Positions 1-12,176 of a DNA stretch of 64,000 bases are shown in pieces. The position numbers and the translations under genes are program-made. How positions within the stretch are numbered: the first letter of the stretch is position 1; every line of letters begins with the position of its first letter. The notes below the pieces were generated by a model. The model made no database searches. It worked only from the letters and a program-made list of their open reading frames with translations, and was not told where the DNA came from. The stretch comes from Pyrus communis. Taxonomy: Eukaryota; Streptophyta; Magnoliopsida; Rosales; Rosaceae. The DNA lies in contig NC_084817.1 in assembly GCF_963583255.1 (NCBI RefSeq), positions 10,360,121 through 10,424,120 of the forward strand, read 5' to 3'.

Positions 1-370
1 CCATAATGCCGGAAGGGGCTAGAAAGTTGTTTAAAGGATTAAGCATAGGAACGTGTATTTTATACTAGATCATAGTGCCTTTAGGGATGACGTCAACGTC
101 GCGGACCAACATCTTGAGTTTTCGATAGAAATTGGTGGGGAAACAGTACGAGATAATAATCTTGTCCAAGAACGATTTTAGATACTAGGAGTTGCTAGAA
201 TTGAAATACTGATTGAGTCAATTTCAATTGACCTTGGTGATCTTCCCCAATACAATCCACCAGAGGTTGCAAACAACGACGGTGACATACCCATCGACGA
301 GGAGGAATGGGACACTAAAGATGATGATAGCAATGACAGTGAAAGCTATTATAGTTTGGAGGAGGATTAA
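1..370 (+). pseudogene. 3' end of a CACTA-associated reading frame (decayed)
   Basis: From about 215 to the TAA at 368-370 there is an open acidic tail rich in Asp, Glu and Ser. Upstream the frame carries stops. A coding end just before subterminal GACGAA-type repeats, on the same strand as the TnpA-like exons below, fits the tail of the TNP2-type transposase gene of a CACTA (En/Spm) element whose 5' part lies left of the window. I see no catalytic motif in this piece, so the assignment rests mainly on position. Confidence 0.3.
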
Positions 371-1929
371 TATTAATGTAATATAATTTTGAATTGCTTT
401 GTAAATTAAATGCAATTGTATTTATCATGAAATAATTCTAATGAAATATATGTAATTTTATGTATTTATTTAATGCCGGGTTTTCCAAAAAATTTCAATT
501 TTTTTTTTAAATCTAGGCCCTTGCACGACGAAATATATAAGTTCAGACACTCACGCAAGGGTTTTAATTTTATGCGGGGACACCATAACAAATTCATTTT
601 TTTTCCAAAAAATTCAAATTTTTACGAAAAAGTTTGAATTTTTTTAATTAATACACATTCTTGCATTACGAATGCAAATAAATCGTCACGCAAAACCTAC
701 TGGTGCGACAAGTATCCCTGTTTCGTCGCATAATATCTAATATTTGGCGCATTGTTAAATTTTTCTTCAAAAGTTTAGATTTCTTCCAAAATTCAAAAAA
801 GCTCGTGACAAATATATGGTTTGCATGACAAAGTTTTGATTCACGTGTAAGGAAAAGCGACGAGTGCGCGACGAAGACTGCGTCGCGCAAAGTTGTTCGT
901 TTTAATTATTTTTTACAACCTTCCTCCTCTCCCCTCACTTTCTTCTTTCTCTCGCCCACTCTCTTCCTTTCTTAAATGCACTCTCACTCCCTCTTAGCCA
1001 CGGTCCTCCTCTTTCCCAGCCACCACCCCCCTCTCTCATCTGCTCTCTCCCTCTCTCAGGCACACTATTCCTCTCTTTATCTTGCGCAACCCACGCCGTC
1101 TATCGCTCCCTCTCTCACCATCTGTCAATCCAGCCGCCGTCCTCCATTCACAGGTATATTCCTTTTATTTTATTTTTAATTTCATTTTAATAACTTATTT
1201 AGGCTTATTAGATTAATTAGGGGATTATGGTTTGCCGATTAGGATTTTGATTTGGGGATTAGGGTTTAGAATTTGGGATTAGGGTTCCACATTAGGGTTT
1301 CCAGATTTGGGAAATTTATTTAGGGCACATTTTTAATTAGGGGAATGTTATATAATAAGGGTTAATTTATAATTAGGGCTTAATTGTAGTTTTTAATTGG
1401 GGGAATTTAATTAGAGAATGTAATTTGGGGAATTTGGGTTAGGGGTAGGCACGGATTAGATTAGGGTTAGGGGAAATTTCTAATTTAGGGGAATGGTATA
1501 TAATTAAATTATAGCTATATAATTAAAATTACCTTTAGTTTAATTTTCTAAATAATAGTTAGTGAATTTTAATTTTTAAATTAACACTTCTGGTTTTAAT
1601 TACAGTTAGACAAAAGGAATTGTTATTGACACTTCAAAATTCTCATTTTGCACTCCAAACTTTCTATATTTAGAAAGAAAAATACACTTGTGGGAGTGTA
1701 GAATGAGATTGTTAATCTTACTTATTAAATTAAGGTTAGGGTTAGTTTTTGGTGGCCGGATTAGTTTAGGGTTCCAGGTTACGGTTCTAGTGGATTAGTT
1801 TCAATTTGTAAAAAATAGTTATGTAATTATTTTGTAATTACACTTTTAGTTTTAAATTTGTTTACCTATACAATTTAATTTTTAAATTATTATTTCAATT
1901 TTAATTTTATTTCATTTTTAATTTTGTAG
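371..1929. other. CACTA internal non-coding region with GACGAA/TTCGTCGC repeats
   Basis: No gene is seen. Around 525-900 there are repeated short motifs of the kind GCGACGA, TTCGTCGCA and CGTCACGCAAA in both orientations, like those next to the element terminus at 4260-4640. About 930-1150 is CT-rich, as in a plant promoter or 5' leader. From 1200 to 1800 the DNA has many copies of ATTAGGG/TTTAGGG-like words, which are scattered and not a telomeric array. From 1800 it is AT-rich up to the first TnpA-like exon. Confidence 0.45.
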
Positions 1930-4036
1930 ATGTCTCGCCTTATATCTACCCGGAGGGCTACGAGTAGTGGGTCCCCCACACCTCTTCCACCACCTCCTAC
2001 TGTGCGAAGTGCTCCACCGATAATGGACCTCTAGTTGTTGAGTTAGGAGGACCCAACGTGGCACAGGAGCTGGCATCATCGATGTCTTCGGTGGTGCTTC
2101 CACCTAGTGCACATCGTACTCACCAGCTTGCCCGGGCTCCCGACACATCCAAACAAAATGAAGCTTTTTGCTACTTTAACAAAAAAAAAAAAGGAGAAGA
2201 AAAATCTGAACCTAACTAAATGACTAGTTAAATATATTTACAAAACTTGATTTTTATCTTAAAAAAATGAGTTTTAGATTATAACCTTGTGTCAGATTTA
2301 AATCCAATTTTTGTCCCTTATAAAATTGTTCACAATGTTACTTGTCTGTGCTTTATTGTTTCTTACTGCTTGTAGGTTTAATTTGGGAATTGGTATAAAT
2401 GTAGGGGAGCTTTTGCCAAAATTTTGTAAATTTTTAATTTTATGTTTAAAGTTTTTTTTTTTTTTTTTTTTTTTCCAGCTAAGAAAAACACCAGGGGACC
2501 CTGCCAACAACTGAAGATAGGGCAGGTCACCCAGGTGACAAACGATCGTATCATAACAGGATACGACAAAAGGCATCGGGCTACACCTACAACGAAGTAG
2601 CATAGTGCATTGGCGCACAATGTTGAACATGTTGTTAGGACCGAGTGCCCTATGCTGTAGAAATCGTGGCGCGAGATCCCAGTGGAAACGAAGACCCTGG
2701 TCCATAACTGTTTATTAGTAAGTTCCTAACTTTGTTTTATGCAATTATGTATCAAGTTCATATATATTTTTTTTCAACTTTAAATTTAATTTTAATTTTG
2801 GTTTTTTTATTATTTTACTTTAATACTCGGTAAATCGTAGACAAACTACAATTTTGATGACATAAACGAGTCGATGGACAGCTACCTGTACAGGTTATTT
2901 TACAAGTGGTACAAGCAGTGGAAGAACAACCTCCACAGACATTTTGAGTTGTTTGATGATCCTGAGGTCGCTCTAGAGGAAGGTTGCCCGCTGGAGTTGG
3001 AGGATCGGCTAGACGAGTGGGCGTGGCTCTGCGGCCATTTTCATGGGCCCGCCTATGTGGTACATTTTTATATATGTGTTAGTTTTTTAATTTTAATTTT
3101 TTTTTTAAATTATTCCTGCTTTGGATTATGCATTTGTTTCATTTTCCTTAAATATTACACTAATACGTTTATTTTATGTTCACAGAAGAAGGCGAATGAG
3201 ATCAACCAGGAGAAGAAGACTCTTCTCCACCATTCTGGTTCGAGACCCTTCTTCTATAGGATGAAGGCGTGACGACAAGTAATGAGTGTTTAATATTCGC
3301 GCTTCCAAGTCCTTACAAATTTTTAATTTTATTTTCCTCACTAACATTGTCTTTATGTTTTTTTTTTTCCTTTTTTGTTTTCAGGGGGTTTTTAAATTCC
3401 TCAAGATAGACTTCTTTAAGTACATTTATGTTCACCCTAGGGATGAGCTTGTCGAGCAGCTACACATAAGTACAACTTCATTTGAATTACTATTTTATGC
3501 TTCCAAATGTTGCAAAATTTAATTTAATATTAATTCTACTTATACACTTCTTGTCTTATTGTCATAGGAGATGATGATGAAGAAGAGCCATACCATACTT
3601 CAGGAGTCTGCCTCCCAGTTTCCCCCAGACACTCCTATCAAGTCCGTGGCTCTGCCCGAGGATGTGGGGTTTTAGATCTTGACTGAGACCTTGGATGCGA
3701 CCCTTGAGCGGAGGCCGGAGAAGTATTGTTGGGGGATAGGGCAGACTTTTTAGCACGCTACTAGGGCCTCATCATCATCGCAACCACGACATCACTGAAT
3801 TGAAACGTGAGGTGGCCGACCTGAGGAGTAAGCTCACATTGATCACCCTCAGCTCGAATGGCATCCGTCTCCCACCCGACGTTGTTGTCCCCTTCACCTT
3901 AGAGCCACAGAACCCATCTACCTTCGAGCATATCCACCATCATTCCCAACACACCGACTCGCTGCCCAACTCGCAACCTATCCAACAGCCTGACTTTCGG
4001 ACAGACGTCCAGCCTGACCCGTACCTTGACCTGTAG
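1930..4036 (+). pseudogene. CACTA element TnpA-like (Ptta/En/Spm plant transposase family) pseudogene
   Basis: Exon-like blocks can be read at about 1930-2033, 2478-2703, 2860-3060, 3184-3272, 3386-3464 and 3568-4036, separated by AT-rich introns with poly-T tracts before AG. Diagnostic words are RGPCQQLK, a VALEEGCP segment, EEDRLDEW-like acidic text, KKTLLHHSGSRPF and a C-terminal coiled region. I recognise these as the plant Ptta/En/Spm transposase-associated family (PF03004-like), which binds subterminal repeats in CACTA elements. In-frame stops in the second block (after PTTK and after PML) and at 2031 show decay. A second, more damaged copy lies at 27600-29066. Confidence 0.7.
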
Positions 4037-4254
4037 ACGACCCCATTTAATGACCAAATAGATTATAGGTTTCTTTTTCCTTAGTTTTAAACTTTTTACT
4101 TGAATGTACATTTATCTTTGATATATAAATGTTTTTTTTTTCCTCCATTCATTATAATTGCAATTTTAATTAAAAATTAATTAATTATTATTTAAATAAA
4201 TTATGTAACCAAAACCAAAAAAATAATAAATGGAAAAAAAATAATTAAAAATTG

Positions 4255-4644
4255 ATCCTTACACGACGAAATTTTCGTCGCATAAAGTAATATCAACAAT
4301 TTCTTAATATTTTTATGCAATAATTAATTTAAAAAAATTGACCTCACGCAACGAAACTTTCTTCGCGCAAAGTTTACGTCAACTAGTGTCCTATGCCACA
4401 TGTTCATTGTACAGACTTAATGGCCACAAATGTCAACCGTCCCATGTATTGTATCATGTTGAGCTCACTTTGTTGCATCAGTTTACGCTCAATAAACTAT
4501 TTTTGTTCCTTTAAATTTTGTCCGATGACGTCTTTTTCGTCGCGCAGGTTCAATAATTCGCGACGAAATTTTTGTTGTCGTCGTGTAAAGTCTGTTTTCA
4601 CAACGAATTGCCCTTCGTCACGAAATGTGTTAAATGTAGTAGTG
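4255..4644 (+). mobile_element. 3' subterminal repeats and terminus of a CACTA transposon
   Basis: Several copies of ACGACGAAA, TTCGTCGCGCA and related words in both orientations sit in 390 bp, ending with TGTAGTAGTG at 4635-4644. This is the reverse complement of CACTACTACA, the standard terminal inverted repeat start of CACTA elements. The element therefore runs from beyond the left edge to 4644. Its 5' end and target duplication cannot be checked; AAT (4645-4647) would be the right-hand 3-bp duplication. Confidence 0.75.
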
Positions 4645-4900
4645 AATATGTAGTGTTAGAGTTAGTAGTGTGTATACATGAATCAAGACATTTATTGCAT
4701 CAATGTGTGGTTGAGGATAATCCACTTTTTCAAAAGCCTCTGGCTAGGTGTTCATGGCCGAGCATTACAGAAAGGAAGGGGTAATGTTAGGCCTAAAATC
4801 TGGGATTTGGGCTTAGGTGAAATAAACCAAGAAATAAAGGCTGGGAGCCTTGGCCCAATAATTAATATTTAGTCCAAGTAACAACCTCATCTAGCTATTA
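4645..4900. other. Possible start of a retrotransposon LTR
   Basis: No gene is supported. At 4769-4790 a purine run (AGAAAGGAAGGGG) is followed by TGTTAGGCC at about 4788, which looks like a polypurine tract and LTR start. The far end of such an LTR was not identified. Confidence 0.25.
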
Positions 4901-5021
4901 TACTTTTTACACACCCCTTGTTAATTTCTATCTGTTGATTTTCTTCGATTCATCCGATCCGACTGCCAAAAATTAAAAGGGTGTGTGAAAAGTAAAATGG
5001 GATGTGTGAATATCACACCCC
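4901..5021 (-). mobile_element. Truncated copy of a hAT-like MITE (TIR GGGGTGTG)
   Basis: Reading leftward from 5021 the sequence starts GGGGTGTGATATTC and matches the complete 147-bp element at 49570-49716, including the internal CGGATGAATCGAAGAA-like core. The distal end near 4901 lacks about 25 bp, so the second terminal repeat and the 8-bp target duplication are not preserved. This is a non-autonomous element with no coding capacity. Confidence 0.6.
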
Positions 5022-5801
5022 TTAACAGAGTCCAAATGGAATTGGGATTGTTAAAGGATCATATTGTGATAATGGTTCGGTCGAGTCATGGTTGGGTTAG
5101 GAATGTTGAAGGATCAGAATGGGTTTTGAATAAGAATCGAATTATTGCAAGATCAAAACCTGTTATTTATTAAAGAAGGAAGGAATTAAGCACTTAACGA
5201 GGACTAGGATCAAAATCCTAGTTCAAGTCAACGAGGTTGATATCTAGTAGGGATAGACTTTCAGTAGAAAATGGGATTTGATGAGATAATGTAAAGAATA
5301 TCCAGATGCATGCTTAAGTGTCACAATTATATTGAGACTATACTTCGGTAGACTTGGTTGTCACGAAACTCACCCCTATAAATCTAACTGGTTTTACATC
5401 GTAAGGAGACCTTCAACTGAACACATAAACAAACCCTTTATGTGAAACCCTCTCATACTTTGTAAAAATATTAACTGCTTCATTAATTCCTTTGTCAACA
5501 CATATTCAATTTGGCTAAAAATCACTAGGTTGACAAACTGGTAACATATTCAGTTTGAGTGAACGTCACTGGAACCGTATAATCACTTAGCTTGGAATAC
5601 CTTCAATTTGGTTAAACAACCTTAGTTCTAGTTTGGTTGGTTATATGTCCCAATTCTCAGCCGGCAAAGAGTCTTCGATTCTTTTGCCGAAAGAGGTCAC
5701 TTCATTAGCCTCCCCAATTAAGTGAGGTGTTCTATGATCGATTACTCACAAGTTCATTCCAGAGTTCGGCATTTAGATGGCCGAACCACTTTTACTGTAG
5801 A
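5022..5801. other. Intergenic / LTR-like DNA without a gene
   Basis: No reading frame of interest. The text includes CGGCCGAGA-type words also seen in the 310-bp direct repeats that follow, so it is probably part of the same old LTR-type sequence. Confidence 0.35.
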
Positions 5802-6127
5802 GCAACTCATTTCTTTTGAGTATATATGTCCCTTTAGTTTGATTATTGATTAGCGCACTTATAATATTTTCACAAATATAGTTGAAACAGCCAAATTCAG
5901 TGCAGAATATTGAACTTCACAACTGAAGGCATAACATTATCTTCAAGTACCAGAATCCTAGGCCGAGAGTATTCCTTCCTCGGCCAAAGTCTCTCGGTGT
6001 AGAAGTCAGCATCGCGTCTTATCACCACACTACCACATCTATCTCATTTACCCAACCAAGCTCGAAGGCAAATTGGCACGCCCTCATCAACAACCATCCA
6101 TAGAAGAACGTAGTGAGCTCGATGGCC
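5802..6127. repeat. 310-325 bp direct repeat, copy 1
   Basis: This stretch (from GAGCAACTCATTTC through CTAGGCCGAGAGTATTCC to GTGAGCTCGATGG) is repeated with about 10% differences at 7612-7937. The two copies bracket the solo LTR at 6135-7611. They are not the usual 4-6 bp target duplication. Confidence 0.8.
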
Positions 6128-6134
6128 AATTTCT

Positions 6135-7611
6135 TGATAGAGATTTTATCACCTGCAAAAGTAGGGATAAAAACACACAAAAATACTTGCAAGAAAATAA
6201 GGTAGTTGTAGTATAAACGGCTCAAGCAATGTCGTTTTCCGCAGCGATTGAATGAATAATTTGTATTTAAACTAATTCTTAATAAACTATTTGAAAACAA
6301 AGTTTAGAAGAGGTTGATTTAATGACCTAAAATATTAAAAACGAATTTAATTAAAAACAATTAAATAAATTGATAAAGTAAGGAAAACAAAAGAAAATAG
6401 TTTTGAAAACCAAATTTTAAAAGCCTAGGGTTATGCCGTCCCTTAACAATTCTATGTAAATTTACCAATTACTTATGAATTACCCATGCAACTTTGAACG
6501 TTAGGTTTTCCTCATGCATATTCTACTCGTGGTATTCAAGCTAGAACGTATATCAAACATGCAATCCGTCTGTGGTATTCAGATCAAATATAAGCATGCA
6601 CGACTCATTACGCTTTGTGAAAACCCTTTGAAAAACCATGCAACCCTCAAGACGTGGTATTCATCCTAGGTGAAATTACAACTATCAATCACAAGAAGCA
6701 ATACTCAATTCTTCGATGGTATTCCGATCGAATTGCATCTGATTACTTATCTAAACATCTCAATGGTAACTAAGCAGTAAGATATAGAGACAATTTAAGC
6801 ATAGTGACTAATAATTCAAAACATGCATACGTAATATCATAAGCACTTAAATAAAGACTACATATTCATGCTAAGGCTCAAGGCATCGCCCTAACAAAAG
6901 AAAATTAGTTACGAACAACCATAAAACAAAAGAATTTTATTGAATTAGAAAAATGATAGAAAACACCTAGAAAATAAACTTCAAAAACTCTATAGAGTAG
7001 TGCGTGCGTTTCCCCTCACCCTATGTTGCGTTCTCCCCCTTCTTCTAATGGCTAAAAAGTCTTATTTATACTACTAGAAAATAAAACCCTACCTTGAAAA
7101 GGTCTTAGAATAAAACTAGCAAACATAATTAAATGATAAAATAGAAAATAAAAGGTTTCCTATTTGAACTAGAATTCGGAGTTGTCAGAAAATTAGTCTT
7201 TTGACCGGCCAAATCAACTCCAATTTGGTCCCAAAAGGTCCCTTTTAAAAAGCTTGAGACGTCCCAAACAAATGCTCAGAAAGACGTCCCAAACAAATCC
7301 TCAGAAGGACCTCCAAAATACCCAAAACGTCCAGAAATGTCAATCTGAGAAAGTTGCGCGCTGGGCCTTAATTTCATTGCCACGGTCAAACGGCCTGGTA
7401 GAAAAATCTGGAATTGTGGTACAATCATCATACACAAACATCCTCCAATTGGAATCACTCCAAAATTCATTTGTTTGAATACTTTTTGCTCCGGAGGAAA
7501 TCGAATGTCCTACATTGAAAATATATAACAAAGTATCAAAATTCTACCAAAATAATTACCAAATTAATACTAAGATTAGGGTAAAATATGTGGTATAATA
7601 TTGACTCATCA
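6135..7611 (-). mobile_element. Solo LTR of a Tat/Athila-like gypsy family (copy a)
   Basis: On the minus strand it begins TGATGAGTCAATATT and ends CTCTATCA, giving TG...CA ends. It matches three other copies in this window (26062-26375, 30195-31220, 45063-47452). It contains a TATAAATAAG promoter-like box (reverse complement near 7060) expected in an LTR. The family is placed near Tat/Athila because the copy at 26062 is followed by a TGGTGTCATTGCGGG primer-binding-like site. No internal coding region is attached, so this is a solo LTR. No 5-bp target duplication is seen at its ends. Confidence 0.65.
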
Positions 7612-7937
7612 GAGCCACTCATTTCTTTTGAGTATATATGTTCCTTTAGTTTGATTATTGTTCAGCACACTTAAAATATTTTCACAAATGTAGTTGAAGC
7701 GGTCAAATTTAGTGTAGAATATTGAACTTCGCAACCGAAGGCATAATGTTATCTTCAAGTTCCAGAACCCTAGGCCGAGAGTATTCCTTCCTTTACCAAA
7801 GTCTCTCAGTGTAGAAGTCAGCATCGCGTCTTATCACCACACTACCACATCCATCTCATTTACCCAACCGAGCTCGATGGCAAATTGGCACGCCCTCATC
7901 AACAACTATTCATATAAGAACATAGTTAGCTCATTGA
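7612..7937. repeat. 310-325 bp direct repeat, copy 2
   Basis: Second copy of the direct repeat at 5802-6127. It begins exactly where the solo LTR ends and diverges after about 7930. Confidence 0.8.
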
Positions 7938-10498
7938 TTACTCGGCCTATTCGCCACGTAAGTCTTGTAATTTTTAGAGTCTACACTTGCGTACAGTTCA
8001 TGCTTCTTCAATTTAAAATTATCGTTAACTACAACTTGTGTGATTAATTTGCTCATTGTATACAGCTGCAAACTTATATACACGACAAACCATGGAATCT
8101 TCTTGTCGTGGGAAAGTTAGTTGTTTTACAGAACCTACATTATGCTCATGAGTTATCATGGATGACACAATACTACGGAAATCAAGACTTTAATATAGAT
8201 ATTGAATTCGTTATTCATTAGCCGGACGATAATTTATCATTGTTGTCATAGGCGTGGTCGCTTTGTTCGCGATTAGAGACATTGTTTAAGGTTCAATTAG
8301 TGCCTAATTAAGTAAGTTTTCGAATAATATAGAGCTCAATTATTCTTACTGGCTACAGGATTGACCAACTTGATACTCAGCCAGTTGGCTGTTTGTATTA
8401 CAAACGGAATTTGATTGATTCAATATAACTGCCATTTAATATGAGGTAATCGGGATGATTAAGTGTTCAGTCAAGTTTTGTTAGCAGTAGAAATAGACTG
8501 TTCATCACCAGAATGACGTCGCTTCTAAACAAAAGTGGTCACCATTAAACGTTGTTATTGATGGGTACACAGAAAGCAGCTATTAGAGTAATCTACTAGT
8601 TACACCTCATCTTATCGCTATGATCATTTAGGTTATTAAACTCTGCAATCGGTGCTCGAAGATGCAGTTGCGTCAGTAGCCCAACGGTTGATGTCATTTT
8701 TTCATTTAACATTTGATATATTTTAAATTGCTTACTCTTTGCCAGGCCACTATATGTGGAGCTGGTTGATGAACCCAGAAAATATAACAAATTAGTAAAT
8801 AAGCAATTTCTTAGCGAGCTGCCGACTAATGACTATACCTTTCTGGTTCATATATAGTTAAAGTTCTTTCAATTAGATTTAGCAAGATGTTTTGATTAAA
8901 ACAAGAGATTATGTAAAATGTAAGATAAATAAAAAGAGTAATGTCTGCAAATTTGTGTTAGCTAGGTCAAATGAGTTTGTACGCCTTCTATGCACGAGTT
9001 TAATGACTCCCTTCATAGATATATTAAAGTAGTTTAAAATATAACTTTCATCCATAGAAATTCAAAGTAAGTGGTCCTAGCTAGTACTCCTGAAGATACG
9101 GCTCATCAAGTTTGCGGCTTTAAAGTTTTTCCACCTCTAGTTATATAAATATCATAAGATCAGCCTTCTTTTTTAAACTTTTTTTAGGCCAATATATATA
9201 GGTCAGTCTGTTTAACACTTAGCTTCATGTCTTGTTCATTTGTCTTTGGATTTGGAAGGCGTAAATTAAGCTCAGGATTTGGTGAGAAGATGGCATATTC
9301 AAAACTCCTAATTTCCAAACAAGTAGATGCTCCTTCAACTGCAACACCAACAAGATTATTTAAGCTGTGTTTGGAGAAGTGGCACATCATAGTTGCAGTT
9401 GCAGGTGCTGTCTGCATGTCTCATTCAAAATATTTGTAATTTCAGGAAACTCTGTCTTAATGTGGTATTATATAATCAGTTTTCCTTTTGAATGAGGGGC
9501 ATTAATTAACTCATAATTAAGTTTAATTCTTTTGTATGGGCTTTTGCTTTCTATGAACTATTCTCTTCTAGTTCTAAAGGTAAATGAGTATGGCCCGATG
9601 ATTGGTGAACCGAATGCCTCAATACTTAGATTTATTCTTGTTTAATAATATGCGCACATGAGATTTGAACTTTAAACATCCCTTAAAATAGTGGGACTAA
9701 ATGTTATTAGATTGATTACTTTGACCAAATGATCACAGTCAGTTTAGCATAAGGTATATAGTTTAGTCGCCATACAGAATAAAATAAAGAGAAAAATAAA
9801 AACAACTAACAGAAATACTAGAAAACCAGCATTCGAAACCTTTCTTTATAACAAAAAATATAAATAAATACCAGTTTAATTTACAAATACATTGCATGTA
9901 GCCTGCTGTGGTAGAAATGTATAACACGTCATGCTGTGGAAATGTGGAATAGAACGATGAATTGTGAGGTGGTATATATTCTAAGGAGAAATTACTCAAT
10001 ATGTTACAAGAAAAATAACGAAATTGGTGGGCGGATTTAATAAAATATTGCATGCTTTCCATTCTACGACTATCCTTTAATTAATTGTGAGGAGCAGGTA
10101 AAACAATATATCCCAATTCCACTAATTTAGTAGCAGCATGAAATGTGTCATTTTCATGGGTTAATTTATACTGCTTGTCACAATCTTTATGGTCATAAGC
10201 ATCTTATGGAGAGGAATTTTTGGGTGGTGTACCTGAAATATAGTCTCTTGGTGTGTATTATACTTCAGTTTTTTTAGTTTGTTTAAATTTATACAAAATT
10301 TAAAATAAATAAATAAAAAAGTTTAAAGGTCTGTCACAAATGTGTATTATTTGAGACTCAGATAAATTGTACTGACTACTAAATCAAATTATGACCATGG
10401 ATTATCATTTTTGCTACATTATGTATTGGGATTCTACTTAAAGATTAGCAATTGTCAATGTTTATTGGGAAACAGTGCGACCCTTGTACTAAACCCAC
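7938..10498. other. 2.5 kb of intergenic DNA with no recognised gene
   Basis: Short open stretches on both strands (for example 9184-9439) show no recognisable domain or splice context. The part next to 10499 holds the 3' flank of the BAHD gene. Nothing else is supported. Confidence 0.5.
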
Positions 10499-12176
10499 CT
10501 AGGGTTTATTCACATCCATCAAGATGGTCGGAGAGAGGCGTAAAATAAGATCGTGTTCACACATTTTTATGGCCTCATCACGTGGAAGCGTAACCATTAC
10601 CACCCTACTTAGCTCACCATCGCCTGGCTTCGCCGGAAGGATCAAAACTTGCCCTAATGCGGACACCGGCTCAACATAACACGACACACGAATGGGTACT
10701 ATCACATCTTCAAAAATAATCGAGAATGGGTCTACACCCTCTAAGCTAGCACAAATGAGATCACAACTGTTCATCAAAGACCGAGATCGATCATCCTTAC
10801 ATACAAGCCACTCGATCAAATCCATGATTCCCTCACGGTCCATTTTTGCCACTACTTCACCTATAGAACTTGCAGCTTGTGACAAATTATCTTCTTGGAA
10901 ACCCTCCAGATGAACCTTATTATAAACCATGCAATTTCCAAAGAAGCCCTTATCTAACCCCAAAACTTTTCTCATATCCATGCGTATAGACATGTCAACA
11001 AGCCCATTTCTCATTCCTTTTACCTTGCTAATACAAACCCAAAAGAGCCCAGAAAGGGCCTCAAACGGTGTTGGGCTTGATTTGTCAGTTCCATCAATGG
11101 GCTGGGCCATGGCAATGCAAGCCCGAACCATGTCGTCTGAAAAAACGAGAGTAACAGTCGTGTGTTTTGCATCGACGATGTCAATTGACTTGCTGATGGA
11201 GGTTTTGTAATGGTTGATCAAGGCAGTGTAGGGCGTTTGGTTCAGCTTTCCGTTTCCTGGCCTCTGCGAAGGCAACGGGTAGAAAAATGGAGGGTGCATC
11301 ATTTTGCTGAAGACTGTCGTGTCGGCCCAAGCTTTGATGAACATGGTTGCACAAGTTTGATCTGCAAGGAGATGAGTGCAACTCAGCCCAATTGCTAGTC
11401 CACCATCCTCAAATTCAGTAAGCTTCACACAAGAAAACACACGAAAAAGAGACAATGCTTCTACATGTTATTATGAAGAAAATGATATATTGTCTGACTA
11501 TCAATCTGAACACTATGTAGCAAGAAACCAATCCTACTAATGTTCAATTAGACTACATAGCATTTCAAACTATTGACTACGAGAATATTTTTCTGTTACA
11601 AGAAGAAAATTTTAAGTGTAATCAATTATACACAACTACGTATCTATCTCATCACGTGATTAATCTACATGCTGAAAGAGAAATACACATAATTGTGTAC
11701 AAATGGAGATAGAGAAGCAATTCTCAATTGCAAAGGAGTACTAAGATGATTACCTGAACATAAAATGTAGACCAAAAATAAGGCTTATGGTACATTTCCT
11801 CCCAATAAACAAGCATAAGCTCCTTCTCCCTATCCACATTTCTTAACCACTCCTCCAAACTCCCTCTGGCCTTAGCCTCAATCATTCTCAAGCCCGCATC
11901 ATTGCACTTTATCATCCACTGCTCTTCGTCATTCTTCTGCAACCGGCCTGTAATTATCGGATAATTAGTAAGTGTTACTGCAAGGGACTCTCTAAGCTTC
12001 GTTGTGATTTCACCAGGCTTTGTTGGCACTCCAGTTGATGGATAGTACAACACCATCCTAAGGTGGTTCTCTTCCATGTGGCGGTCAAGAACGGATAGGG
12101 GGTAGGTTTTTCCGGCTTGGACAGGCTTCGTGCTCACCACGGTTCGTTTGCAGATGAATGTGATAAGCTCGGCCAT
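10499..12176 (-). CDS. BAHD acyltransferase family protein, CER2/CER26-like
   Basis: Two exons, complement of 11754-12176 and 10499-11422, join in frame (FYVQ followed by LTEFEDGG) to give 448 residues, the normal BAHD length. The donor is GTAATC and the acceptor is GAAG. BAHD enzymes move acyl groups from acyl-CoA to alcohols or amines in the cytosol or ER. The HxxxD catalytic motif is HLLAD (158-162). The second family motif, DFGWG, is not recognisable where it should lie, near GVDPFSIIF. Family knowledge says CER2-type proteins keep the first motif but lack a normal second one, and act with KCS condensing enzymes to extend very-long-chain acyl groups for wax. The N-terminal words KRTVVSTKPVQ and SVLDRHMEENH recall CER26-like proteins. 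The frame has no lesion. An ordinary acyltransferase is possible, since the subfamily call is from memory. Confidence 0.85.

Noticed and set aside
1240..1800. Many TTAGGG/ATTAGGG words suggesting interstitial telomere repeats
   Set aside because: The words are scattered and irregular, and not in a tandem TTTAGGG array.
9184..9439. Overlapping short frames on both strands
   Set aside because: Neither shows a domain, splice context or composition typical of coding DNA.
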